From Shewanella aquimarina (lineage in GTDB: Bacteria > Pseudomonadota > Gammaproteobacteria > Enterobacterales > Shewanellaceae): DNA of 64,000 nucleotides. Positions within the stretch are counted from its first letter, which is position 1, and the number at the start of each line of letters is the position of its first letter. The notes beneath the pieces were generated by a model. The model was not told where the DNA came from. It searched no databases and saw only the letters and a program-made list of their open reading frames with translations. The DNA is taken from NCBI RefSeq assembly GCF_023349185.1, contig NZ_JAKIKY010000003.1, positions 62,001-126,000 of the forward strand. Reading direction: 5' to 3'. The position numbers and the translations under genes were made by a program. Of this stretch, positions 1-9,470 are shown piece by piece.

Positions 1-71
1 TTGCCCAGCACTAAGGCCCTTGGATGCTCGCTTGGTGTCTGGTTGAGCAGGGTGTTGAGTGTGAGCGTCAT
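1..71 (-). CDS. Unidentified gene, 5' end only (cut by left window edge)
   Basis: An ATG at 69-71 on the minus strand overlaps the TGA stop of recD (ATGA overlap). It opens a frame that stays open to the window edge, reading MTLTLNTLLNQTPSEHPRAL and onward. The four-base overlap suggests translational coupling and membership in the recCBD transcription unit. No strong Shine-Dalgarno is visible, which fits coupling. Only about 23 residues are present, so I cannot assign a family. Confidence 0.55.
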   Translation of the reverse strand, partial: MTLTLNTLLNQTPSEHPRALVLG

Positions 72-2032
72 GCCTGCCAAAGCCTCTGAGCCAGCCCCGA
101 GGCCCTAAGCGTCGCCTGGCGACAGGCCGCTTCGAATACCGCCTGACTGCCCAGACAGGTGAAGTGCCCCTTGGCGCGGGTGATGGCGGTGTAGACCAAC
201 TCCTTGGTGAGTAGCTGGCGCTGGGCGACACTGGGTCTTGGCGGCAAGACGAAGGCGACCTGCTGAAATTCGCTGCCCTGACTCTTATGTACCGTCATGG
301 CGTAACAGGTCTCGTGGCTAGGAAGCCGTGCGGGCAGTACCTTGAGCAGGCTGCCATCGGCCTGAACGAAATAGGCCATCAGGCGGCGGGTGGCGCCGCT
401 ACTTGGAAGGATCACCCCGATATCGCCGTTAAACAGCCCCAGGTTATAGTCGTTGCTTTGGATGATGATGGGACGTCCGGCGTAAAACTCGCTAGAGGGC
501 TCGATGAGCCGAGCATCTTTTAGTGCCTGGGTGACGGAGGCATTGATCCCCTCTACACCATATTCACCGGCGCGCATGGCGCAGAGGATACGGTAATCGT
601 TGAAGCGAGCGATGATCTCGTTGGCTATCTCATCAAGCTCCTTACCATCGGCGCTATCTTCGCTAGCTAGCTGCGTCACCATGGCAAGATAAGGACGGTA
701 CTGCTCGACGCTTTGGCTCATCAACGCCGTGAGTCCTGTGTTGCCCTGAAGCGTTAGCTGATGCTCCAGCCAGCCTAGCTCGGCATACCCACTCTGCCAG
801 ACGTTTAATATGCCTGCCAGGTCACGGCGGTTTACGGCGCTGGCCAGCAAGCCGATACCGGCATCGCCTTTAAATCTGTGGCTGTGCATCAGCATGGCTA
901 GGCTATCGCCCAGCGCCGGATGCGCATTGATGTAAGGGCTGAGATCTTCGCTAGTGAGTTTACTGAGCAGTGTGGCCTTCTCCTGGGAGTAGCGCATGCG
1001 CCAGCCAGCTTCGACTGATTCTGTTTGTTTTAGCCCGGCGCAGATATCCGCCAATACGGCGCCAGCCTCGACCGAGGCGAGTTGGTCCTGGTCACCCAGC
1101 AGGATCAGCCTGGCATGGTCGGGCAGTGCTTCTAACAGCTTGTGCATCATGGGTAGATCTACCATGGAGGCCTCATCCAGGATCAAAAGATCCAATCTAA
1201 GCGGGTTGTCCTTATGGTGCCTGAATTTGTGAGAGCCTGGGATCACCCCCAAGAGACGGTGCAGGGTGGCGGCCTCTTCGGGTACCTGCTCTAGCTGTTT
1301 AAGATCTAGGGTGTCGTCATATTGGGCCAGCTCCTGGGCGAGTCTGGCCTTGGAGGCCTTGATCGATTCGCTCAGGCGCGCGGCGGCCTTGCCCGTCGGC
1401 GCCACCAGCTTGATGGTGAGTTGCTGCTCCAGACAGAGCAGCAACAAGAGCTTAGTCACTGTGGTGGTCTTGCCTGTGCCTGGCCCGCCGGTGATCACCG
1501 CCAGCTTCTGGCTAAAGGCGGTGGCGGTGGCGATCTTCTGCCAGTCGGGTTTCTCGGTTTGTGCGGCAAACAGGATGTTAAGTATGCTCGCGACCTTGTC
1601 CGGCGCCACGACAGTGAGCGGCTGATTGAGCTGTTTGAGACGCTCGGCCACTTGCGTTTCAAACTGGTAGTAACGCTGCAGGTAGAGCCTATCGCCATCT
1701 AAGATTAACGGAGTATCCAGCTCACCATCGGCAGGGCTAACGGCCTGATAGTTAATCAGGTGCTCGGCGAGCGTTTGTGGCGACAGGTCCAGCCGGCATT
1801 GAGACAACTGCTCATGCAGCGGATTATCTCTGTCTATCTGGGTCAGCGGCAGACAGGTGTGCTGCTGGGACAACTGGCGGCTGAGCAGGGCGCAGATCAG
1901 GGTAAAGAGATCGTTGCCATCGCCGTGCAGCGCCTGCATCTGCAGGGCAAAGTGGCGATCCAGTGGTGTAAGCAGTCCCTCCTGCTGCCAGAGTTTAAGG
2001 AGCTGGCTGAGTGGCTGTGCTAGCTGGATCAT
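68..2032 (-). CDS. recD: RecBCD enzyme subunit RecD (exonuclease V alpha chain)
   Basis: RecD is the fast 5'-to-3' helicase motor of the RecBCD complex, which resects double-strand breaks for RecA loading at Chi. The 654-residue length is normal. A Walker A motif GGPGTGKTTT lies near residues 180-190, followed by LLILDEASMVD (Walker B), LLGDQDQLASVEAGAV (motif III) and a C-terminal HKSQGSEFQ helicase motif, all typical of superfamily 1B. Its ATG overlaps the recB stop (ATGA), so translation is probably coupled. Order recC-recB-recD in one unit confirms the identity. No lesion is seen. Confidence 0.97.
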   Translation of the reverse strand: MIQLAQPLSQLLKLWQQEGLLTPLDRHFALQMQALHGDGNDLFTLICALLSRQLSQQHTCLPLTQIDRDNPLHEQLSQCRLDLSPQTLAEHLINYQAVSPADGELDTPLILDGDRLYLQRYYQFETQVAERLKQLNQPLTVVAPDKVASILNILFAAQTEKPDWQKIATATAFSQKLAVITGGPGTGKTTTVTKLLLLLCLEQQLTIKLVAPTGKAAARLSESIKASKARLAQELAQYDDTLDLKQLEQVPEEAATLHRLLGVIPGSHKFRHHKDNPLRLDLLILDEASMVDLPMMHKLLEALPDHARLILLGDQDQLASVEAGAVLADICAGLKQTESVEAGWRMRYSQEKATLLSKLTSEDLSPYINAHPALGDSLAMLMHSHRFKGDAGIGLLASAVNRRDLAGILNVWQSGYAELGWLEHQLTLQGNTGLTALMSQSVEQYRPYLAMVTQLASEDSADGKELDEIANEIIARFNDYRILCAMRAGEYGVEGINASVTQALKDARLIEPSSEFYAGRPIIIQSNDYNLGLFNGDIGVILPSSGATRRLMAYFVQADGSLLKVLPARLPSHETCYAMTVHKSQGSEFQQVAFVLPPRPSVAQRQLLTKELVYTAITRAKGHFTCLGSQAVFEAACRQATLRASGLAQRLWQA

Positions 2033-5000
2033 AGGTCTAGCTCTCCTTGTGCTGGGCTAGGCGGGGGGTCTGTCTGTGGACTCGCTTGTGGTTTCCCTGC
2101 TGCTTGTAAATCTGCTTGCTGTGAATTGGCCTGATGCGAGTCGCCCTGCTGGAATTCGGCCTGTGATGCAGGCGCCGACTTTTGGCTGAGCAGGGTATCC
2201 AGCGCCTCAATCAGCGCAAAGGGTGGCTTGTCGTAATAGACGCCGGTCTGTGGCGACTGAGCCGACATGCCCCGCAGGAAGAGGTAGTAACAGCCGCCCA
2301 CATGCTGCTCATACTGGTAGCCGGGCAGGCGCAGCTTGAGATAGCGATGCAGCGCCAGGCTATAGATGATGTACTGCAGATCGTAGTGATGCCCGACAAT
2401 CGCCCGCGCCATGGCGGCGTTATCATAGTGACTCAGATGATCGCCCAGATGATTGGACTTATAGTCGGCGATATAGAACTTGCCTTGATATTCGAAGGTC
2501 AAGTCGATAAAGCCTTTGAGCATGCCTTGCAGAGTATCGAAGTTAAGCCCTGAACTGTAGCCGTATTGGCAGAGGAGCTGATTAAGCGCCGCGGCGTCGA
2601 GCTGGCCAATGGGCATATAAAACTCCATCTCCACCAGCTTTTGCGCCGGGCTGAGGCGTGCAAGGCGCAGCTGCTCGCCATCGAGCGGCGTATGCAGCAG
2701 ATCCAGATACCAGTCATGGAGCATCGCTTGCCACTGTTCGTCAATGCCAAAGCGCTCCATCGCCTTGGGCAGTTCTTGGCGCAGTGTGGTGTCGGCGTCG
2801 ATGAAATCTATCTGTTCCAGCACCCAGTGCAGGAAGCTACCCGCGTTGGCGCCGCGCTCGAAGCTAAAGCGGGTCACTTGCTCGCTGTCTGTCACTAGCT
2901 GTTCTAGCTCGGGAAAGGCCTCATCGCCCATGCCAGGACTTACCTGCTCGTGGGCCGAATGTTTCACCAGGCCTGAATAGCTGCCGACCCGCCAGGGGGT
3001 CTCGCGTCTGCGGGTAAGCGTTCGCGGTGCCAGGGTGAGCTCATGAGCGGTTTCAAGGGGCTCAAAGTCTTGCTTGGGCGCCGCGTTTTGCACCAAGTCG
3101 ACCGAAATATCTTCGCTGATGAGCTGCTCGGCGGCGGCCTGGATATCGGCAAACTCACAGGCCTTGGACTCTATCCCCAGCAGGTAGCCGATGGCGGTCT
3201 CGAATAACTGGCTGCTGATGCCGTCACGCTTGGTGAAGCGTGAATGGTTGGCGATATAGCAGTAACAGGCCAGCACCGGGCGGGTGAGTGCCACGTAGAG
3301 TAGGCGCAGGTCTTCGGCAAGATTCTCCGCCTTGTATTTGGCCCAGCCTTCATCTGTCTGGGTGATATCCCAAACCAGGGCATCTTGCTCATGGTAGAGC
3401 ATCGGCGCAGGCTTGCGGCGATTGTCCCGGGCCAGGCTGACAAAGGGCAGGAAACAGATGGGATACTCGAGTCCCTTACTCTTATGTATGGTGACTATCT
3501 GCACCAGGTTCTGCTCGCTCTCCAGTCTCAGCTGTGCCTCTTCGGTATTGCTTTGCTCGATCAACGTCTGTTGATACCAGTTGAGCAGGGCGCTGATGCC
3601 ATCGAGTTCCATCGCCTTTTGTTGTAGCAGCTCGCCAAGGTGTCTGAAATCGGTCAGGCGGCGCTGACCCTCTTCGCCTGCCAGCAGTCGCTCGATGAGG
3701 TGGGTATCGGCCGCAAGCGCCATCATGCAGGGCATGATCCCGCGCTTAAGCCAGGTCTGATGCAGGTTGTCGAAGGCCTCGAGTTGCTGCTGACGCACAT
3801 CTTCATCCAGGTTAAAGGCATGTATCGCCTGGGCATCATAGCCCAGCAGGGCGGTGGCCATGGCGCCGCGCAGCGCGCGCTCATCCTTGGGATTGGCGAT
3901 GGCCAGCAGCACCAGGGCGAGCTCCCTGGCCACGAGTGTGTCGAACACGCTGTCGCGGCTGAGAAACACGGCGCCTATATTGCGACTGCTGAGTGCCGAC
4001 TTGATATAGGCTGCCTCGTTGCGATCGCGCACCAGCACGGCAATATCTTTCGCCTTGAGCGGCCTGTCCTTTATTAGGCACTCGCCGCGCTCAGCCTCGT
4101 TAAGTAGCCTGGCTATCTCGTTGGCGGCATCTTCTGCTAGCTGGCTGCGGGCGCTGGCTTTGTTCAGTCCGGTGTTGGGGTCTTCACTGAGCAGCTTGAG
4201 TCTTAGGGCGCTGCTTTGAGGAACCTTCTCTGTCAGGCGCTTCTCTGCCGCCATGGGCGAGGGCTTGATGATCTCAAAGGGGATAGCCTGGCTGATGAAG
4301 GGGTCGTCGCTTCTTGAGAACAGCTGATTGACCGCCTCGACCATGGCTCGGCTCGAGCGGTAGTTGGTGTCCAGGCTGTAATGGTTTTCTGTCTGACCTC
4401 TGGCATGGATATAGGTATGAATATCGGCACCGCGAAAGGCGTAGATCGCCTGTTTGGGATCGCCAATCATCAAGAGGCCGAGGTCGTTATCCGCTGGGGT
4501 CGCATCCCGCTGGTAGATGCGACTGAAGATCTGATATTGCAGCGGATCCGTGTCCTGAAACTCATCGATCAGTGCGATGGGAAAACGTCTGGCAATGGCG
4601 CTCGCCAGGGCTCGTTCGTTGTCGCTCTCGTCACTCAGGGCGTCAGCTAAGGCGATCAGCAGATCGTCTGGCGTGCGCAGATTCTTCAGCTGCTTCTGGG
4701 CCGCAAAGCGCTCCTTGATGCCATCGCGGGCGCCATAGAGAAAACTCGGGATCAGGGTCTCTATGGTCTGTGCGACGCGCTCAATATGGGCCAGCAGCGG
4801 GGCCTGCTCCGGCGTTGGGATCTCACCGCCCTTGTTGAGCTTAAGGCCACTTAGGGCCAGGGCGCCGAGGACCTTGTTATCGGGCAGGGACAGTGGTTGT
4901 GCCGCCCAGTTATCCATGGCGGCGAACAGGGTTTCCAGCTTGGGGTAGCCCTGATCTTTCTTACCAAAGCGGGTGCCGTTGAGCGGCAATGCCTTGAGTA

Positions 5001-5715
5001 GCTCAATCGTCCCATCGCGCTCACGGGGCCAGATAAGCCGCAGTCTTGCCAGACTCTGACTCAGGTGCTCAGATACCTTGGAAAAGGCTTCGGGCTGTGG
5101 TGAGACACTGGCCTGATTGGCGCCGAGCAGGGGCCTTAGCTGCTTGGTGAGGCCGTCGGGATCGCTAAACTTGTTGGCGATGATCTGTGCCAGATAGCCA
5201 GGTAGCGGATAGCAGGCCTCACGCCAGAAATCCCGCACCGCATGGTGCAGGTATTCGCTATCATCCAGGGTAAATTCAGATTCAAACAATAGCGACGATT
5301 CGAAGGCCATGTCGCTAAGAATGCGCTGACAGAAGCCATGAATGGTAAAAATTGCCGCCTCATCTAAGGATTTTAGCGCGAGATCGAATCGTTTCAGCGC
5401 CTGACTGCGCTCCTCGGGCTCTGCCTCGTTGTAGAGGGTGTTGATCAGCGGATCGTCCACCTCCATGCCGAGAAAGGCGCGGTAGGCGAGCTGTATCTTC
5501 TTGCGGATACGATCCCTGAGTTCCTGAGTGGCCGCGTTGGTAAAGGTCACCACCAGGATCTGCTCGCAGCTTAGGGGCGCGCGCTGGCTATCGCCCAGCA
5601 GCAGGCGCACGTACAGCCCTGCGATGGTGTAGGTCTTACCTGTACCTGCGCTGGCCTCAATGAGACGTGTGCCTGACAGAGGTAGGCTTAGGGGATCGAG
5701 TGTCTGTGTCGCCAT
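2029..5715 (-). CDS. recB: RecBCD enzyme subunit RecB (helicase-nuclease)
   Basis: RecB is the 3'-to-5' helicase and the only nuclease of RecBCD. Near the N-terminus lies EASAGTGKTYTI (Walker A, about residues 20-31), later LIDEFQDTDPLQYQ (motif II) and HKSKGLEYPICF (motif V). The C-terminal nuclease domain keeps GFIDLTFE and the IADYKS signature near residue 1083, so cleavage should be intact. The 1228 residues slightly exceed the E. coli protein. The extra length includes a Gln/Ser/Ala/Pro-rich tail (about the last 50 residues) that looks like degenerate short repeats. One base separates it from recC. Confidence 0.97.
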   Translation of the reverse strand: MATQTLDPLSLPLSGTRLIEASAGTGKTYTIAGLYVRLLLGDSQRAPLSCEQILVVTFTNAATQELRDRIRKKIQLAYRAFLGMEVDDPLINTLYNEAEPEERSQALKRFDLALKSLDEAAIFTIHGFCQRILSDMAFESSLLFESEFTLDDSEYLHHAVRDFWREACYPLPGYLAQIIANKFSDPDGLTKQLRPLLGANQASVSPQPEAFSKVSEHLSQSLARLRLIWPRERDGTIELLKALPLNGTRFGKKDQGYPKLETLFAAMDNWAAQPLSLPDNKVLGALALSGLKLNKGGEIPTPEQAPLLAHIERVAQTIETLIPSFLYGARDGIKERFAAQKQLKNLRTPDDLLIALADALSDESDNERALASAIARRFPIALIDEFQDTDPLQYQIFSRIYQRDATPADNDLGLLMIGDPKQAIYAFRGADIHTYIHARGQTENHYSLDTNYRSSRAMVEAVNQLFSRSDDPFISQAIPFEIIKPSPMAAEKRLTEKVPQSSALRLKLLSEDPNTGLNKASARSQLAEDAANEIARLLNEAERGECLIKDRPLKAKDIAVLVRDRNEAAYIKSALSSRNIGAVFLSRDSVFDTLVARELALVLLAIANPKDERALRGAMATALLGYDAQAIHAFNLDEDVRQQQLEAFDNLHQTWLKRGIMPCMMALAADTHLIERLLAGEEGQRRLTDFRHLGELLQQKAMELDGISALLNWYQQTLIEQSNTEEAQLRLESEQNLVQIVTIHKSKGLEYPICFLPFVSLARDNRRKPAPMLYHEQDALVWDITQTDEGWAKYKAENLAEDLRLLYVALTRPVLACYCYIANHSRFTKRDGISSQLFETAIGYLLGIESKACEFADIQAAAEQLISEDISVDLVQNAAPKQDFEPLETAHELTLAPRTLTRRRETPWRVGSYSGLVKHSAHEQVSPGMGDEAFPELEQLVTDSEQVTRFSFERGANAGSFLHWVLEQIDFIDADTTLRQELPKAMERFGIDEQWQAMLHDWYLDLLHTPLDGEQLRLARLSPAQKLVEMEFYMPIGQLDAAALNQLLCQYGYSSGLNFDTLQGMLKGFIDLTFEYQGKFYIADYKSNHLGDHLSHYDNAAMARAIVGHHYDLQYIIYSLALHRYLKLRLPGYQYEQHVGGCYYLFLRGMSAQSPQTGVYYDKPPFALIEALDTLLSQKSAPASQAEFQQGDSHQANSQQADLQAAGKPQASPQTDPPPSPAQGELDL

Positions 5716-5716
5716 C

Positions 5717-8700
5717 TTATTGGCCCTCCACGAAATCGGCCAGTTCGCTTAGCGGCGCCTTGTGATAGAGACTCAGCATGGGAGATAGCAGGGAGGTGGC
5801 AATGGTGCCAAAGCCTGCCTCGCTAAAGTCGTCGGGGAAAGTAAACAGCCTCTGGTAGTGGGCCTCCTGGCCTTCGCCTAGGTTAGACTGCTCATCCAGC
5901 CATTGTGGCTGGGCGGCGATTAGCTTCTCTCTATGCTCTCCCTCGGCCTCTACATAGGCTAAGGCGGTCCTAGGCATGAAGGGCAGGGGCTCGCACTGAC
6001 CCTGATGGTAATGCTCGGCCCAGCGCGATAGCTGATTGAGCGCCTGCTCGGGTGTTATCGGCGCAAAGCCATGGAAATGGCCGATATCTAACAGGTAGCT
6101 GTGGCGCTGCCAAGGAGTGGCTTGCCCCTTATCAGCTGCCGCGTTGAGGCAGAGGTGACGTAAGTAGACGCGAATAAGATCTCGCGCGTTCGCCGTGCCC
6201 GGACGGTAGTTAACCAGCCCCTTGGCACTGATGCCGTCTATTCTGCCCACCAGGTTCGTGGCGGCGCTATCACTCAGCGTCAGGTCGATATCCTGAGTAT
6301 GACTGCTCTCCCCCTGTAGATAGAGGGTACGCCCCACTAAGGCGCGAATATCGTGCAGATATTGGTTGAGTAGAATATCGTCGAAGGGGGCAAGCGGTAG
6401 CTGACCCGAGAGCCTCAGGCGCTTGAGCAGGTTATCCGATGGCCGCTCCTCGCCCGATTTGACCGCATCTTCAATCAGCAGCGATTGCAACTGATAGCGA
6501 GACAGGGCATTGAGGGCGAAGGGCTCATCATTTTCATCCATCTGTATGCTGAGGCTAAGGTCCAGCTTGAGGGTGCGATTGAAAAAGTACTGCGCCGGAT
6601 TGCGGAAGAAGCGGATCAGTGCCGAGAGCTCCAGCGGCTCGTCCTTGTCTTCGTCGGCGATGAGGCTCAGTGGCTCAGTGATAAACTGGCCGGGCTGAGT
6701 ATGGGGGGCGCCGTCTGCTTCACTCGCTTCCTCAGCATGAGTGGTTGGGCACCACTGCTCGCTATAGCTCTGGCGCAGTTGCTGAGCCTGGTGATTACCT
6801 TCCGGAGGCGCTTCTTGCGCCAAATAGAGGCGCTCGTCGAAGGGCTGTAGCGGCATAGTGACGATAAGCTGCGCTAAAATGGCCCGTTCGATTTGGGCGA
6901 TATCCGCCGTGTCTGTGTCTCCATTGAGCATGTCTGCACAGGACGCCGGCAGGTAGCAGAACTGGCAGTATTCGATAAGCTCAGAGACCAGCATAGAGGG
7001 GATGCGCTCGCTGTTATCCCGCTCGCTATGGCCGATATAGCTGATGTAGAGCTGCTCTCTGGCCGAGAGCAGCGCCTCGAGGAACAGGTATCTGTCGTCG
7101 AGTCGGCGGGAGCGGTCGCCCTTGCGCGGCCCCTCTTGCGCCACCAAGTCGAAGCCCACGGGGTGTTGTACCCTGGGGTAGACACCATCATTCATGCCTA
7201 ATAGGCAGACCACCTTGAAGGGGATGGATCGCATCGGCATCAGGGTACAGAAGTTGACGCTACCCGCCAGATAACGCTGCCCCACCCGTGATTCGGTGAG
7301 GTGGCGGGTAAACCAATTTTGCATCACCTCGAGTTCGAGTTCGCTCTGGTAGTCAGTTGCAGTCAGTTCCTCACTCAGTCGCATGATCGCCTGTAACAAC
7401 TCCTGCTTCTGATTTAGCTCCTCCTCAATGCAGTCGTAGAAGGTCTCTACCAGGTTTTGCAGCTGAGTGATACGCACGCCGAGGGGGCAATGTGAATCGA
7501 GCTCCCGATTAAATTCGTCGATCGCCTCGATAAAGTTGAGCAGCTTACCCAAGGCCTGGGCGGATTGTCCTTCGACACCGGGCAGTGCCAGGCTGTCATG
7601 GTAGATGGGGGCTTCATCGCTAAAGCTATAGCCTAAGATCAGTCGCTTGATGCCAAAGGCCCAGGAGTTATGCTCAAAGGCCGGCAGCTGCTGGGCCTGA
7701 CGACTCTGCTCATCCCGGCCCCAGCGTACGCCTGCCTGTTCCAGCCAGCGGCGAATAAGCTGGAGGTCGTCATCGTTCAACTCGAAGCGGCGCATCACGG
7801 CGGGCACTTCGAGTATGCCTAGAACGTCGGTCAGGGCGAAGCGGCTCTTGTTGAGACCAAGCAGGTGCAGGAAACTGTTGATGAGCGGCGATTCCTGGGC
7901 CGCGCCGCGATCGGCTATGGCGTAGGGGATAAAATGATCGCCGCGTTTTGAGGCAAACACCGCATCTATGTAGGGGGCGTAGGCGGCGACATCTGGCATC
8001 ATCACCACGATATCCTTGGGGGCGAGACCGTCTGATCGCGACAAGCGCTCCAGCAGGTGATCGTGCAGCGTCTCCAGCTCTCTTAGCGGACTGTGGCAGC
8101 TTCTCAGTGTCAGGGAATCATCGTCACTCGCCAGTATTCGTCGCCCCTGGGTGGTGAGATAGAGCTCGGCGTCCGGCCCTAAGGTCTGGCCCCGGGTGCT
8201 CAGCTCGAGGATATCTTGCTGAACCCCTTGTAGCACAGTGTGGCTACCAGGGTCTTGGTAGCATTCGAAATTGAAGTTAGTGTCATTTTCCGGCAGCTCG
8301 AGAATAAGATCTAACAGCTCACGGCCCATCTTGCCGTTGTTAGCCAGCAGTGGATTACCCACCTCGAGTTTACTCTCCCAGTCGATAGACAATTGCTGCT
8401 TGCCGCCATATTGCAGCGCCATGCGCGCCCTGAGCTTAGGATCGACGATATCGCCCCAATAATGTTGGCAGGGACTGAGATTGAGCATCACCACATCGAT
8501 ACGTTTGGCGAGGAAGTAGAGCACCTCAAGTGTCTGCGGCGCCATGGAGGAGATCCCAAAGACAAACAGGCGTGTCGGTAGCTTGCTAAGATCGCACTGG
8601 GGATTGCTGAGGGCATCAAACAGCGCCTGGTGCAGGTTGGCCCTGTGATAACGACTCTGGTTCAAAGTGTGATGATTGTAGTGGATCAAGGCCCGCCACA

Positions 8701-9244
8701 GCACGCTCTGCCATTGCTGCGACCCATCCAGTGGACGCTCCTTAGGCGGCAGGCGATCTTCGCCCTGTTCCCAGGCCAAGATCCAGTCCGGGCGATAGAC
8801 CAGATATTGGTCGAAGATATCGGCTATCTGACTGCAGAGCTGAAACAGTTTTAGTGAGTGCGGCGCCGCGCTGTCCTCAAGTATGGCATCGTCCTTGAGG
8901 TAGTGAGCTAAGGGAGCGAAGACCTCCTGAGACAAGAGGCCTGGCAGCAGTTCCATCAGCTTCCAGGTCATGGCCGGTTTGGTGAAGGCGTTTTCCTTGG
9001 GCACATCGGGCAGCAGCTGATGACACAGTTGCCAGATGAAGCTAGACGGCAGGGGGAATTCCAATGCGGCGGCGACGCTGTTTTGCTCGGCGATGGCGAG
9101 CCTCAGCCAGGTAGACATGCCGGGACTCTGGACTAAGATCTGTTCATTGCTCAGTGGTGACTGACCCGCCGGGGGCGTCTGCAGTTCGTTGGCGAGCAGC
9201 TGCGCCAAAGCCTCTATTCGATTCGATTGCACCAAATACAGCAT
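5717..9244 (-). CDS. recC: RecBCD enzyme subunit RecC (Chi recognition subunit)
   Basis: RecC is the scaffold of RecBCD. It splits the duplex and recognises Chi in the 3' strand through a helicase-like fold that has lost ATPase motifs. The 1175-residue length fits the family, and MLYLVQSNRIEALAQLLA is a typical N-terminus. Recognisable family stretches include FPLPSSFIWQLCHQLLPD and CLLGMNDGVYPRVQHPVGFDL. It is the first gene of the recCBD unit; E. coli has ptrA between recC and recB, absent here. The 226 bases upstream (9245-9470) hold no gene and presumably carry its promoter, though I see no clear consensus. Confidence 0.96.
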   Translation of the reverse strand: MLYLVQSNRIEALAQLLANELQTPPAGQSPLSNEQILVQSPGMSTWLRLAIAEQNSVAAALEFPLPSSFIWQLCHQLLPDVPKENAFTKPAMTWKLMELLPGLLSQEVFAPLAHYLKDDAILEDSAAPHSLKLFQLCSQIADIFDQYLVYRPDWILAWEQGEDRLPPKERPLDGSQQWQSVLWRALIHYNHHTLNQSRYHRANLHQALFDALSNPQCDLSKLPTRLFVFGISSMAPQTLEVLYFLAKRIDVVMLNLSPCQHYWGDIVDPKLRARMALQYGGKQQLSIDWESKLEVGNPLLANNGKMGRELLDLILELPENDTNFNFECYQDPGSHTVLQGVQQDILELSTRGQTLGPDAELYLTTQGRRILASDDDSLTLRSCHSPLRELETLHDHLLERLSRSDGLAPKDIVVMMPDVAAYAPYIDAVFASKRGDHFIPYAIADRGAAQESPLINSFLHLLGLNKSRFALTDVLGILEVPAVMRRFELNDDDLQLIRRWLEQAGVRWGRDEQSRQAQQLPAFEHNSWAFGIKRLILGYSFSDEAPIYHDSLALPGVEGQSAQALGKLLNFIEAIDEFNRELDSHCPLGVRITQLQNLVETFYDCIEEELNQKQELLQAIMRLSEELTATDYQSELELEVMQNWFTRHLTESRVGQRYLAGSVNFCTLMPMRSIPFKVVCLLGMNDGVYPRVQHPVGFDLVAQEGPRKGDRSRRLDDRYLFLEALLSAREQLYISYIGHSERDNSERIPSMLVSELIEYCQFCYLPASCADMLNGDTDTADIAQIERAILAQLIVTMPLQPFDERLYLAQEAPPEGNHQAQQLRQSYSEQWCPTTHAEEASEADGAPHTQPGQFITEPLSLIADEDKDEPLELSALIRFFRNPAQYFFNRTLKLDLSLSIQMDENDEPFALNALSRYQLQSLLIEDAVKSGEERPSDNLLKRLRLSGQLPLAPFDDILLNQYLHDIRALVGRTLYLQGESSHTQDIDLTLSDSAATNLVGRIDGISAKGLVNYRPGTANARDLIRVYLRHLCLNAAADKGQATPWQRHSYLLDIGHFHGFAPITPEQALNQLSRWAEHYHQGQCEPLPFMPRTALAYVEAEGEHREKLIAAQPQWLDEQSNLGEGQEAHYQRLFTFPDDFSEAGFGTIATSLLSPMLSLYHKAPLSELADFVEGQ

Positions 9245-9470
9245 GAGATCACTTATCCATTTCGTTGTTGTGTGGCTATTCTAGGGCATCTGGGTTATCC
9301 GGCCAATCCTCGCCGTGCGATATCGGTGTAATTCGATAGCCTCGCTCAGTTTATGCTTATTTTTCACACATTTTCAATGGCTTTGCGAGAACTGGGATCA
9401 TGATTGTCTAAGCAAGTATTTAGAACCCTTGGTTTTCCTTGTGCAGGTTAAGCCTTGCTAGTCTTAGTCA